DNA of 64,000 nucleotides, from the NCBI GenBank assembly GCA_019828545.1, contig JACVRA010000179.1, forward strand, positions 62,001-126,000, given 5' to 3'. The notes under the pieces are model-generated. The model was not told the origin of the DNA. It did not search any database and saw only the letters and a list, made by a program, of their open reading frames with translations. Below, piece by piece: positions 41,979 through 52,832 of this stretch. The position numbers were made by a program, and so were the translations under genes. Origin of the DNA: Paracamarosporium sp. OC-R06-R3. Lineage: Eukaryota > Ascomycota > Dothideomycetes > Pleosporales > Didymosphaeriaceae. Position 1 is the stretch's first letter. Each line of letters starts with the position of its first letter.

Positions 41979-43837
41979 TCAAATGCGCTCAACATGCTCA
42001 CTGGCCGTCTTCGCATCCTCGTAGCCCTTTATAACAGCATCGTTCTCCCACGCAGCCTCACGCGTTGTAGGTATGAATTTCTTCCTCACATTGCTCTGAG
42101 AGAATAGCTCATCCATATGTTCTAAAGACAATCCCTTGGTCTCTGGAACCAAAAACCACGCGTAGATGACCATAACGAAGCAGAAGCTGCCGTAGACGAA
42201 ATACGTGCCAAAACCGTTTTTGCCGAGGGTCGCAAACATGGATGGTGTCGCCTTCGCGACTGTAAGATTGGATTAACGTTGAAGAGATTCCTGCAAGATT
42301 GGGGGCCAAGACCTACCGACGAAGTTGAATAGCCACTGGCTTGCAACTGCCATACCCATCATGAGTGCGCGTAGTCGAGCAGGGGGGACTTCAGAGCTAT
42401 ACGTCCACACCACAGGTCCCCATCCAAATTGATACACGGATGCGAAAATGTAGATCATCACTAGTGCGACGTAGCCGGCCGCAGAAATCGGCGTGCCCTT
42501 GATAGGTGGATCAAAACGGATGTAGAAACCGACATAGAAGAGTGCAAGACCCTGTAACAATCAGCGATTCCTTAATCTCAAATAAACAAAGAGCCTCACC
42601 TGAACGCAACCAGTCCATAATAGCGACTTACGTCTTCCGAGAGAGTCTGTGACAAAGAAGATGAAGATCGCGCACGCTACCATCTTGACGATGCCGTAGA
42701 TGCCTGTAGCAAACAAACCGACCGAGCTTCCAGAGAGGCCTACCGATGCGAAAATCGTGGGACTGTAGTATGTCATAGCGTTCGTTCCTGTCAAATTACT
42801 CCACATCATGAGCGTGATGCAAAGAATTGATCGCCTGCGATACGACTTAACTGTGAAGGCTTCCTTCAACATGCTCCAAGCCGAGGTGCCCTCAGTAAGC
42901 GCACTTTCCTCTTCCAGCTGAAGTTCGATACCAGCCATCTCATCAACAACGTATTGATGGGTTGGAGGAAGGCCACGCAGGGCGGCTAACACTTGGAGGG
43001 CTTTTGCCGGATTTTTTTGAGCGAGCCATCGTGGTGATTCGTTCGCGAAAAACATTCCCACGCAGAGTGTGGCACCCGGAACAGCTTGAAGGGCTAGGGG
43101 AAGAACGTATTGGGCATGACCGTGCAAATGGAGGTTACTTCCGTAGTTGATCCAGAATGCAAGCGTTAGACCAGAAACTAAGGTCAGTTGGTAGAGGCCT
43201 GTGAGCAGACCTCTGATACCCCTAGGTGCATTTTCTGAGACGTAGAGTGGGTTGACGGTGCTTGCAATACCAACTGAAATACCAGCGAGTAGTCTGTAGA
43301 TAATTAGCACCTTCAGCCATGGTGAAAACTTTGAAAACTGACCGTCCTACGTAGAGCACTTCAATATGACCTAATGCTCCAGCCTGGCAAGCGACTCCAG
43401 CAAAGAGGAGGAAAGACGCGTAGATGAGCGACCATCTTCTTCCGATCTTGTTTGCTAGCCAAGATGCAAGGAGTGCACCCGCAAAGGCACCGGCTTGAAT
43501 TACGGAGACGATATTCGAAGAAAGGTTGGCGAGCTCAGTAGGCGATTTGTTGACGAGGCCGTATTGCCTGCGTCATGATCAGCAAGTGTCCGAAATGAAA
43601 TTGTTCCATGATCTTACTGCTTAAATGGTTCCATCGTTAATACCCCTCCCATTATTCCCATATCCATTCCGAATAAAAGGGCCCCCGAGCAGGCCTTGCC
43701 GTACAGTCAGTATCCCAAAGTAAGCATGTGTGGTAACAACTTACGACCAAGCTAACAAGGAACACTCGGCCATTGTAAATCTCGGGCGGGTCAGACTTTG
43801 TTGAATCATTCTTAATGATGCGTTGCAAGAAAACCAT
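41979..43837 (-). CDS. MFS sugar/quinate-permease-type transporter
   Basis: Six exons join in frame: 43837-43745, 43694-43618, 43567-43343, 43293-42600, 42551-42317 and 42259-41979 (534 residues). Introns are 50, 50, 49, 48 and 57 nt, all GT-AG. Sugar-porter signatures are all present: [12 protein letters not shown] in TM1, [49 protein letters not shown], and [16 protein letters not shown] at the end. The final LEHMDELF and the [12 protein letters not shown] segment resemble the quinate permease (QutD/Qa-y) branch, but substrate is inferred. It heads a minus-strand gene and lies 1.3 kb from the next gene, the first of a possible small cluster. Confidence 0.9.
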
Positions 43838-45118
43838 AGTGTGTTGTTGATGATTTGAAGTGTGAGTTGGATGTGATACCTTACTGCACGCGCCGTAGAC
43901 TATATCTTATAATCAGCGTGTGGTGGGCCCAAGTGCAGCCCATATCTAGGAAGTTTACCGACGTGCCCTCTAGACGAACATCAAGAGCCTCGTTGAGCAA
44001 TCGGTTATAGATGGCCAGGCGAACTCAAGCAGCTACGTCAGCCACATTGGAACGATGACTGGAGCTGAGCTTTTGTAATGTCGCTACATCCCGGTATTCC
44101 CCAGACTGGGGTGGTTGCGAAATGCGGGGAAAGCTTTCAGCGCCCCAGAAAACAGCAGGCAAGTCTAGGCGTGGCGTCGGGCAATCTTAGCGTCGGTTGT
44201 AGATGGCAAGCCGGCGAGCATACCATTGTTTTAACGCTGGTTCTCCCCATCTCCACAAAAAGGTAAATGTTCTCCGAGTTGGAACATCTATAGGCAAAGT
44301 TACGTCATATAGAGGGTACTGGGAAGGCACGCGTGACCGTAAGGGTCTCTTTCGAGGCAAACCTTTCGATGGAGAGGACGTGACGCCACCTGGTACGGAG
44401 GTGGCATCTTCTATGAATTGTGCTCGACTGACGTAGGAGTACGGGCCTCAAACTTGGAGCAGCTATTTTCACATGAAGTAGGAATTTGCAACCTTGGATT
44501 ATTTACTTGATACTAGGCCGTGCCACACAGTATCAACCCTCCAGAATATACCGAAGTTTTCTTGTTTGAGTAGCGGCGACCAAGCGCGTCCCGTACAAGC
44601 GATCCGATTGCCTTGGCGGGGATTTTTTGCTTTGGATATATGAACATTCCAACTGCAGCTGATAGGACAGATAGCGCAATCCTTGACATATAGTTGATGT
44701 TCGTACCATAGTTGGGGAACGACGCTCTCACGTAAGCACCTCCAGCTTATGACCTCAGCACGGGTTGCCCCAACCAGATATACTCTACTGCTCACCCAAA
44801 ATACTGCAAGGCGACCAAGGCCAAGTGAACGCCGAGCTTTCTCTTCCAGTTGTATATATATATCTAGGTAAACTTCATGCCTTCATCAGTATGTGACGGT
44901 CGCAAATCGATATACGAATGCCCGCCAGCACCATGCGTAAGCCGCAGACCACGTTTCTCAGGTCCAGCTAACACTTCACAGCCGCAAATCCCCCTAAAGG
45001 TATTGCAGGTTACGCCCCCGGCCCACTGCCAATAGGTGGAGCCGTCACTGTCGAGATTGTCGTCCCTCCGGTTCCTCTGCAACCTTTCATAAATGCACAA
45101 TATCTAGACAGCAAAACC
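43838..45118. other. Divergent intergenic, no supported gene
   Basis: About 1.3 kb between the permease and the next plus-strand gene, so both promoters lie here. I see no long ORF with a family motif, and no repeats. Confidence 0.5.
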
Positions 45119-45781
45119 ATGTCTCGCAGACCGGGGATGAACATTAAATACTTGCCTTACCTGTATTGCCCTGTATCTGGCAAATTACTCACGGGTGGCT
45201 CTTACGCTTTCGACACATATGAGAACGCGAAAGACTATGCGCGCTGGACGAGGGAAGATTTCTGGGTTGGAGAAGAGGGAAACAAGACCAAATTCTGGGA
45301 TCAGCTAATGTTTGAAAGTCATAGAAGCTGGGTGTGGCGAGTTGTCGGAGCGCATGCTTTTACGGAGCTGGAGGAGCAAGCGTGTATGAGATTGGTGCAA
45401 TGGAGCTACAAGGGAGAGGTCGCGGAGCGGGCACTGATCGATGAATTTACGGCTTTGAAAGATGGTGTCAAGAAGCTGGGTGGGGCTGCGGTCTGGTTAC
45501 TGCACAATCCCGAGGAGAGAAAAGTCGGGCTCCAGCTCGCTTTCAGGAAAGGGACCGGAGATGTTGACGAATCAATCGCCCAGAAGGTTCTCGATCATGC
45601 GACAGCTCAACGCTCACTGGAGTACCTTTTACCGATCGGGCTAGATCTGGATTGTTTTTATGACCGTACCAGTCTTGTGTTGACCTTGTGGCTGCCAAAA
45701 TCACGCACGGCAGGCGGGACTGAACTTCACATTCCTCTACTACCGGTGGTGGTGCCCGATATCACGCACGAGTATATTTAG
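45119..45781 (+). CDS. Hypothetical protein, possibly cluster-associated
   Basis: Intronless, 220 residues, start ATG at 45119. I cannot name a family. The N-terminus MNIKYLPYLYCPVSGKLLTGGSYAFDTYENAKDYARWT is rich in aromatics; FWDQLMFESHRSWVWRVVGAHAF follows. The second half (VQWSYKGEVAERALIDE, GAAVWLLHNPEERKVGLQLAF) reads like an alpha/beta fold. It lacks a signal peptide and has no known cofactor site. It has the general look of small proteins found beside fungal catabolic or secondary-metabolite genes, but this is inference from its neighbours: the permease on one side and a dioxygenase-like enzyme on the other. Confidence 0.65.
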   Translation: MSRRPGMNIKYLPYLYCPVSGKLLTGGSYAFDTYENAKDYARWTREDFWVGEEGNKTKFWDQLMFESHRSWVWRVVGAHAFTELEEQACMRLVQWSYKGEVAERALIDEFTALKDGVKKLGGAAVWLLHNPEERKVGLQLAFRKGTGDVDESIAQKVLDHATAQRSLEYLLPIGLDLDCFYDRTSLVLTLWLPKSRTAGGTELHIPLLPVVVPDITHEYI

Positions 45782-46115
45782 TTCAGCACCTATGTTTTAA
45801 ACAAATTCCACTCAGATGCTTCACATTCGGCTGAGACACGTGCTGCTTCGATGATTTTTACGAAACTGTCAATGTGGTGGGATATGGTATATAATGATCT
45901 TGAAGTTCTCAACCGACCATGTGAAGACACAATAAAACACAATCACGACTCCAGTCTACAGTCAAGAAGAAATTTCAGGACGAACCTGTAGAAGAGATTC
46001 ATGCGTGTGACTTCATGTCGGTCGTGGAGCGCGTTGGAAGGAAAGAGTGATGACATTGCGATATAAGTGCATCTATGACGCAAACACTACACTACGCTAC
46101 ACAGAATAGAGGGTC
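45782..46115. other. Convergent intergenic, no feature seen
   Basis: 334 bases between converging genes; only 3' untranslated sequence is expected. Confidence 0.5.
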
Positions 46116-47231
46116 TTACAACCCATCTAATGGCCGGTAAACCTTCATCCATCGGGTATCGTAAGGCTCGTCTGGATTGACAAATCTTAAGTCTGTAGCG
46201 AGTCTAATCCTCGCCTCTGGGTCCTTATTTTTGCAACTCGCGTGGACCATCCAGGGACTATGAAATATTACATCGCCAGTCTCATACTCAGTAATGAGCC
46301 ACTTTCTTTCCGCCTGCTGGCCGTATTCAATTATGTCGCGCGATAGAAAACCGCCATCATTCATGTTCTTGTTGAATGCTGAGACACGCTCCTCGTCGGT
46401 CAGATTGTGGTTGTTACGCTTGAATTCCTCTTCTGTCGCTTGTCCAATATCGTACGACTTATCAAGATACATCAACCCACCCCCTTCAAGTGATACAGGT
46501 CCGATCGGTACCCACGCCGTCAATGATGTAGGTGGTCCAGCACGAAGATACATTTGGTCGTAGTGTACGGGCGTCAGTTCTGAGTTGGGCACAAAAGCCC
46601 TCAACATACTCCTCTGGAGCATGATTTCTTTTTCCCAACCAGTAAACTTGCGCACGAAGGCGCGCAACTCAGGAATCTCTGTTAACCTAAGATAGAAGTC
46701 TGCCTCGTGTGCACTAATCATAAGTTCAACGTATTTGTCTGACTCTGGATCATCCTTCAGTCCGAAAAGACGGCGAAGATTGCCTGGTGGCAGATATTTC
46801 CGGGGATCGGCGCCGCAGTATGTACCCTCGACGGCATCGGTGCCAGGTTTAAGGAGTGCCGAGGGCGCCATATGCTCAAAGTAAGCTCTTCGGCATTCCA
46901 AGACCTTTTCTTTCGGCAACAAGTTCTTGATCTGTACCAATCAGTATCGACACCTCAAAGGCCTCATTGGATAGCTTACAAAAAGATAGCCATCCCGCTG
47001 GTATCGTTCGTGCATGATCTCCAAAGGAGTGTCAGCGGATGTGGGCTGCAGATAGCCTACTGAACCAGGTTGCATGAGTCCAAAGTTCGACTCCAGATCC
47101 AGTTTGTCCGGATCAGCTGGATAGTAGGCGCCATAGCTGTCCTCTTTTGTAGCCGAATCGACTTTGGCAAAGGTTTTTGAGAATGCAGGCGCCTCGGCCG
47201 CAGCTTCCGATATAAGTACACTAGGTGCCAT
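46116..47231 (-). CDS. Phytanoyl-CoA dioxygenase (PhyH)-family oxygenase
   Basis: A non-haem Fe(II)/2-oxoglutarate-dependent oxygenase-like protein of 355 residues. Exons 47231-46980 and 46931-46116 join in phase 0 over a 48-nt intron (GTAAGC donor). The facial triad is visible: His207 and Asp209 in HYDQMYLR, and a distal His314 in SPWMVHAS. An Arg-containing strand for 2-oxoglutarate follows (EARIRLATDLRFV). The first ~65 residues, with MAPSVLISEAAAEAP, are an N-terminal extension whose role is unclear; no targeting signal is certain. Such enzymes hydroxylate small molecules in catabolism or natural-product pathways. It is transcribed divergently from the Zn2Cys6 regulator 428 bases away, a common layout for a regulator and its target. 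Confidence 0.88.
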
Positions 47232-47659
47232 GCTGTAGAGTAGCTTATGACTTTGGTTGGATATATTGAGGATTCGAGAAATGACCTTTAGCTAGCGATG
47301 GACAAAGGCGAAAGTAGTAGATTATCATTGTAAGGCAAGCGACTTCTTACTTGGTGTTTATACTCGGAAGGCGCGGTCGTATGATCATATCCAGGGCAAA
47401 TGCGAAGTCCAATGCGGGCTGTTGCTTGACTCCACTGTGGAGAGATCGCATAGGCAAAGTAGGAGGTCATTGTCACCGTCTACAGCCGTACGCCGCTTCT
47501 GCAGCCGAAAGCCGACCCCGCCCGAGAAACGGTCCGATTCAAACCCCACAATATGTTCTCCACACGAACAATCTACGACACCTGAAGACCTTGGTAGCAA
47601 AAGGTTTTGGAAACTTATCTTGTCAAAGCTTCATCCTTCTCATTTGTATCTGTTACAGC
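47232..47659. promoter_or_regulatory. Shared promoter of PhyH-like and Zn2Cys6 genes
   Basis: 428 bases between two divergent start codons. A Zn2Cys6 site (CGG triplets with a spacer) could be sought here; I see CGG at several places but no clear symmetrical pair. Confidence 0.4.
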
Positions 47660-49871
47660 ATGACAAAGAGTACTGGGGAACGAATATATCGAGCCTGTAC
47701 ACGGTGCCGCCACCGAAAGGTGAAGTGCGATCTAAAAACAATTGGAGAGAGCGGAAAACCGCCATGCGTCAACTGCCATAATGATGGTATGCACTGTGTT
47801 CTTGCTGACTCTAGCCGTGGAGGTGATTATTCGCGTTACCGAACACGGACAACAAAAACCCTAGGACGTGAGAGCGGAAAACGTCGAGCAAGGCTACAGC
47901 AAGGAGAATCGCATGCTGTCACACGGGGTAATCACGAAAGTGGATCAGAGATCCAGAACCCCCTTCAAGCTTTAGAGCTGCTAGCCAAAGTTGCTGCTAA
48001 AGACAATGATAATCCCTCCGAGCAACGGAACAGATCTTCAGACACAACCAACAACGGAGAGTCGCGCAATTCTGAAAGCATTCGAACAGAAAGAGACGAC
48101 TCCACAGAGCGTATAACAAATGCTCTTCCTTGGAGAGGGCTTGACAGTGGCGACCTTCCAACACTCACCACGTTACTTGAGAGGTATAAGCACGCAAGCT
48201 TCAAGTCAAGTATGTGCACTGACAATGTAGCTACCACGACACATATCACGCATTTCTCCCGTTAGCTCCACGAGATGTGATCTCACCTAGAAGTATTTAC
48301 CGAACAAGTCGAGAGGAGCCGTTTATACTTACCGCTGTCCTCCTAATCGCTACAAAGGATCGACCGGAGCACGCGACCATTCACGCTTCTTTATGGCAAT
48401 ATATGGAGAAAATGCTTCTGCAGATCGTATTGGGGTCTAAAGAAGTTCGCACTGTTGGATGCGTGGAGGGTCTACTAGTATTAGCGGAATGGGTTCCTCA
48501 TGCGGATACTAGTCTGTCAAATATCTCTCATAAAGGCAATGGTGGCTTAGCAGGCACCGAGGATACCGCCGCGTGGACGTTAGTAGGTCTTGCCGTACGG
48601 CAGGCTTACTTGCTACATCTCGATAAGTACGCGTTTAGATCAGATTCTTCGGAGGACGAAAACGCCGCATTGCATAGGAAACGACTGGCTTGGACATGTA
48701 AGTCTGTTCATTAAAATGTTAAGGTCAGCTCTGACCTTTGTCGGAAGTTACATATATTGCCGACCGTCAGATCAGTATCCGAATGGGACAAGCTTTCTGG
48801 TGTCGGGGTCCGTCATTAGCCACTAAATTCACAGCTGCTGACTTCCCAACTCTTCAACCGCACAATGCATACGAAGACGACTATGCATCTGTGTTACAAT
48901 CCCAACTTGAACTAACGGTTTTGTTTGGCAACATCCACGATCTCCTTTACGCAAGCAAACCTCGTACGATCAGTCTCATGCTTCAAGGGGACTACACAAA
49001 ATACCTGGATGACAGTATGCAAGGTCTTGCTGCATGGAAGCAGAATTGGACCCAACTGGAGGTTGGAGCTCACCTAAAACTCCTATTGGATTTGAAGTAT
49101 GAATACCTCAGGCTTTACGTACACGGCTTCGCGTTTCAAGCCGCCATGAGCCGGGCACCGGGTACACCTCCAAACCACAACAGCGATAAATTCAGCTCTC
49201 GATTTACTCATGGTGTCCTTGCGACACCAGATGGAAGGCATATCATGCTCGGCATCGGCGCCGCAAAGTCGGTGCTTACGATGCTTGGGAATCGTATTAG
49301 CCCTACACGACACCTGAGATATCTTGGACCTAGGTTCTACCTTTATGCAGTCCACTGCGCTGTATTCCTGTATAAGGCAGCATCTTATGGAGCTATTGGG
49401 CAAGAGGAACGGAAAGAATGCGTCAAAATCATCCAGCGATATATCAACAACCTTGACCCTGCAGCATCCTGTGAACAACACATTGCCGCTCGTCATTCAA
49501 CTCTGTTAGCCAGTCTATGGCTTAGAAAAGAAGCACGTAATTTCACACCTACTAGCGAGCCCACAGCAACAACTGCAGTCAACAACCCCGGCCAATTTAC
49601 CCAAGATCATGCGACACCATCGATGTCAACCCAGGCGCCCAACATATTGACCACTCCAGAGCAGAATGACACACAGAATTACTTACCAGACTTCACTGGC
49701 ATGATGCCTCCGCCACGCTACTCTATGGTACCACCAGAGACCTTCGTAACGGGCCTATACGGTACGAACCAACAGTTCAACGATTTCGACATTTACAACT
49801 TTATGGATCTCGGTGCCTATGGAGAACCAGATCTGAGGAACCTAATTTCAAGTGCACCGTTTGATGAGTAG
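47660..49871 (+). CDS. Zn2Cys6 fungal transcription factor with MHR domain
   Basis: A nuclear DNA-binding regulator of 701 residues. Exons 47660-48209, 48266-48697 and 48748-49871 join in frame over introns of 56 and 50 nt. The Gal4-type binuclear zinc cluster is at the N-terminus: Cys13, 16, 23, 36, 39 and 46 in ACTRCRHRKVKCD ... PCVNCHNDGMHC. A Ser/Arg/Glu-rich linker follows. Exon 2 begins the fungal-specific middle homology region (SPRSIYRTSREEPFILTAVLLIATKDRPEHA), continuing in exon 3 with TYIADRQISIRMGQAFWCRGPSL. The tail is Pro/Gln/Asn-rich, likely an activation domain. It probably controls neighbouring genes such as the divergent PhyH-like gene; that is inference from position. Confidence 0.88.
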
Positions 49872-50179
49872 ATAGCCACTTCTGCAAAATTGTGGGAAAG
49901 GGTTTTGGCCGTGAGCAACACGTCGCATTGGTCTAGTTGATGATGAAACCTTGAAAGCCTTGACCGAATCAAGTTTCGACACAATCCAGGCTTCCCTATC
50001 TTTTTTTAATGAACATAACTATCAGTAGCACGATCACTGATCTCATTTCCAGTTCTTCCGTTGCCAGTATTGTCCCTATCCTAAGGACGTCTCATTTCGT
50101 ATACAACTGAGACGATGCTAACTAATCATTGATAACAATACAGCCTAAGGCCTGCAATATCTTTGGCCAGGATACAATC
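49872..50179. other. Convergent intergenic, no feature seen
   Basis: 308 bases between converging genes; AT-rich 3' flanks only. Confidence 0.5.
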
Positions 50180-52051
50180 TCAACGCTGGTAAAAATGCCT
50201 AAGTACTGGGATGCGACGGAAAAGTCCGTGTACAGGGCGAACCAGACGCGCTGTGCAGATCACTGCACGACAGCAAGGACATTTCATGACGTTGGTCATT
50301 GGATACGCCTGATTCAACAATGTATCTAGACAACCTAGATGGAACATGTGATCGCACGTGTTCAACTGCATGACCTGCATGTTTGTCTCCCCAATTTCAA
50401 CTTTCCGACGCCGGGAAAGACCAGTCAACAAACGACGCCATTGCACAAGATTGACCTTGAAACTTCCAGTGCCTGACTTTTTGCTGTCTTCGTCGCGTTC
50501 GGAACCTTCTTCTCCGGAAAGTTTTTGAAAACAGATGGCGCAAATGTCGTCTTCCGGCGGCGTGCATTCATGTGAGACGGTATATGGAGAGATACGTGGA
50601 CCATAAGCCTTTAATTTTACATCTTGGAGCTCAAATAGCGGGAGGGATATCGAAGTATCAAGAAAGTTAAGCCGTTGTGTGGGCTCTGGATTAGTCTCGA
50701 GCTGGGCCTGTCGCGCTTCAAGATCTCTCCACTCAGGCTCATTGTCTTCGGAGGGTATAATGCTCTCATCATAAGAGACTTCTGGGAGCTCTTCAGGGAG
50801 GTCGTACTGGAGTATAACAGGAGGCATGTGCATTGGCCGACCGCTCAACGGACTACGGGCCGCGTTCCCAAAGGACCAAGTCCCCTCTGCGATGGTGGGG
50901 TCGACCGTATTGTTCAAAATTTCCTCGTTATCCCTGATAGCCTTCACCATGTTGCGCACGTCTTTATCACCCGTTATGGTAGCCCAGTTCTGAATAGAGT
51001 TTAAGAGTAATCGGAAGAGCTGACAATGCATGTTGTCACGTTCGATGGTTTCAGCGAGGTACGCAACCGTAGTAAAGAAAACCTGTTGACTTCGGGTGTC
51101 ATCTGCCTGCGCAAGGATTGTTCGAACATGTAATGGAACTGGATCAGCTCCAGAAGACGAAAATGGACTGTCCACTTCAACTTTCCACTGCCTATTGACA
51201 GCTGACCAGGCAGCTCGCTCACACGCATTGCCAAAGCCTTCACCGGAATCATCCTCATTGCCTTGATACCAGTACTTCAAGAAAACATCGACGACGTTAA
51301 CACCCTGCCGTACGAAGGCCTTCAGAATATGGTGTGCATCGTCTCGATACAGGTCAGGATGACGGTCTCGCAAGAGTCGGAAGGCCTGATCCCAATGGTG
51401 AAAGAACGAACGACTAAACCAGTGCATTCTATTGTCAGAAGTATTGCGTGTAGTCATTGTAAATCTGTAATCAGACTGTAATGCCTGCATCGACGCAACA
51501 GGCTCCAAGTAACGCAGGAGATCCGATCTAAACTCTTGCTCGTCAACGTTGGCATGCACAGCACACATGACGATCCACCGCTGAGACCCAAAGCGTCTAC
51601 TAGGCCCATACGATTGGCGGTCTGTCTGGTAGCGTCGGATATCAGATTCGTTCTCCAGCGTTGTGTTCCAGAGGGCCCGCCAGTCGAGATTGTCCACTGC
51701 CCGGCGAAGGTCTGGATCCACACGTTCATCAAGAGGCCACAGATATACCGAGCGAGCGCGCATCAACTCATACATTTCCGATTGGGATATACCGAGATTT
51801 GTTTCGCGGTTCAAGCGGACGTGCCGTAGGGCGTTGTCGCAGAAAGCGCCAAGATGGCGGAGCACGAGGTTCATAGACTCGTAATCGCGGACATAGGCAT
51901 GGAAAAGCTCGGCGAGGAATTTCCACAATGACTTCGGTGTCTCGTGGGGTGTTCCGGGCTGAAGAGGCTTGGAGCTGTGCGGAGTATTGCTGATGGGCTC
52001 AAGCGAAGTATTGGAAGGCCTGTGGCTAGGCGCCGTCGCGATAGAAGACAT
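50180..52051 (-). CDS. RING-H2-like finger protein with long inter-cysteine loop
   Basis: Intronless, 623 residues, start ATG at 52051. The first ~480 residues have no recognisable domain; they are helical and start with a Ser/Thr/Pro-rich stretch. The C-terminus holds a RING-like finger: CAIC, then 58 residues, then C-x-H-x2-H-x2-C (CDHMFHLGC), a 16-residue spacer and CPCC. The 58-residue gap between the first Cys pair and the next ligand far exceeds the usual 9-39, and it contains basic and acidic clusters. A putative E3 ligase; the target is unknown. It lies between the Zn2Cys6 regulator and the flavin monooxygenase. Confidence 0.7.
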   Translation of the reverse strand: MSSIATAPSHRPSNTSLEPISNTPHSSKPLQPGTPHETPKSLWKFLAELFHAYVRDYESMNLVLRHLGAFCDNALRHVRLNRETNLGISQSEMYELMRARSVYLWPLDERVDPDLRRAVDNLDWRALWNTTLENESDIRRYQTDRQSYGPSRRFGSQRWIVMCAVHANVDEQEFRSDLLRYLEPVASMQALQSDYRFTMTTRNTSDNRMHWFSRSFFHHWDQAFRLLRDRHPDLYRDDAHHILKAFVRQGVNVVDVFLKYWYQGNEDDSGEGFGNACERAAWSAVNRQWKVEVDSPFSSSGADPVPLHVRTILAQADDTRSQQVFFTTVAYLAETIERDNMHCQLFRLLLNSIQNWATITGDKDVRNMVKAIRDNEEILNNTVDPTIAEGTWSFGNAARSPLSGRPMHMPPVILQYDLPEELPEVSYDESIIPSEDNEPEWRDLEARQAQLETNPEPTQRLNFLDTSISLPLFELQDVKLKAYGPRISPYTVSHECTPPEDDICAICFQKLSGEEGSERDEDSKKSGTGSFKVNLVQWRRLLTGLSRRRKVEIGETNMQVMQLNTCDHMFHLGCLDTLLNQAYPMTNVMKCPCCRAVICTARLVRPVHGLFRRIPVLRHFYQR

Positions 52052-52832
52052 CGTAAAGAGAGATGTGTAACAATCAGAAGAGTGTATCTGCGATTAAAGC
52101 GGTAGTGTGAGGTTGATGATGTTTTTGGCTTGTCGCAAGACTTCGGGGGACAAGTTGAGCTACGTGCTGGTTTAAGACAGTGCTAGGGAGGGGGTAAAAG
52201 GTATTGATAAGGCAGCATGAATCAGTCTAATGAATGCTCAAGCTGCTATGATCGTCGTTACATTGCACTAAAGGAGGTTGAGTGAAAGTCGCCCTAATGA
52301 CAGAATCACATGGCCGTCCGACAAAGCTATCCGCCTGATGAAACGGCCTGTGAGCTGCGGCGTCATACTTTGACTCTGATAGAGCCGCTCGGGGCATACC
52401 TAGGACAGTGCTGCTCTAGAACTGCTCCTAGACATATCCGTGTACTGCATCATCGCCCGTTGTGCTCAATGTAGAACGTCATCAGCGACTCGAACTATCC
52501 TCACCGTACCGTCCATTTGCAATGTCTTCAAAGGGGACCGTTGATGAACAGGAATATATAAACCTATGGATTAGTAAATGTACAGCATTTAGTGCGTAGT
52601 TCCACTTCTGGAGCTTGGATCCGACCCGCCGGGGTCCCGCACCTGGCCCAACACCCACTCGATCAGCGACTCGAGACAACCATAGTTAGTAGTGTCTCAA
52701 TGTTTAGGTTCGCATCGCATATTCTCTAAATTCTGTAACTGCATTATTGATTGCAATTTCTGGAAACCACAAGGATTGCTGCGGTACTTCAACGAGATAG
52801 AAAACTAGCATAATGTCGTTGTCGTCAATGGT
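52052..52832. other. Intergenic, no feature seen
   Basis: About 780 bases between two minus-strand genes; holds the RING-gene promoter and the monooxygenase 3' end. No gene or repeat recognised. Confidence 0.5.

Noticed and set aside
48590..48826. Alternative frame across the third intron of the Zn2Cys6 gene
   Set aside because: An earlier acceptor would lead to a stop soon after; the later acceptor restores the middle homology region.
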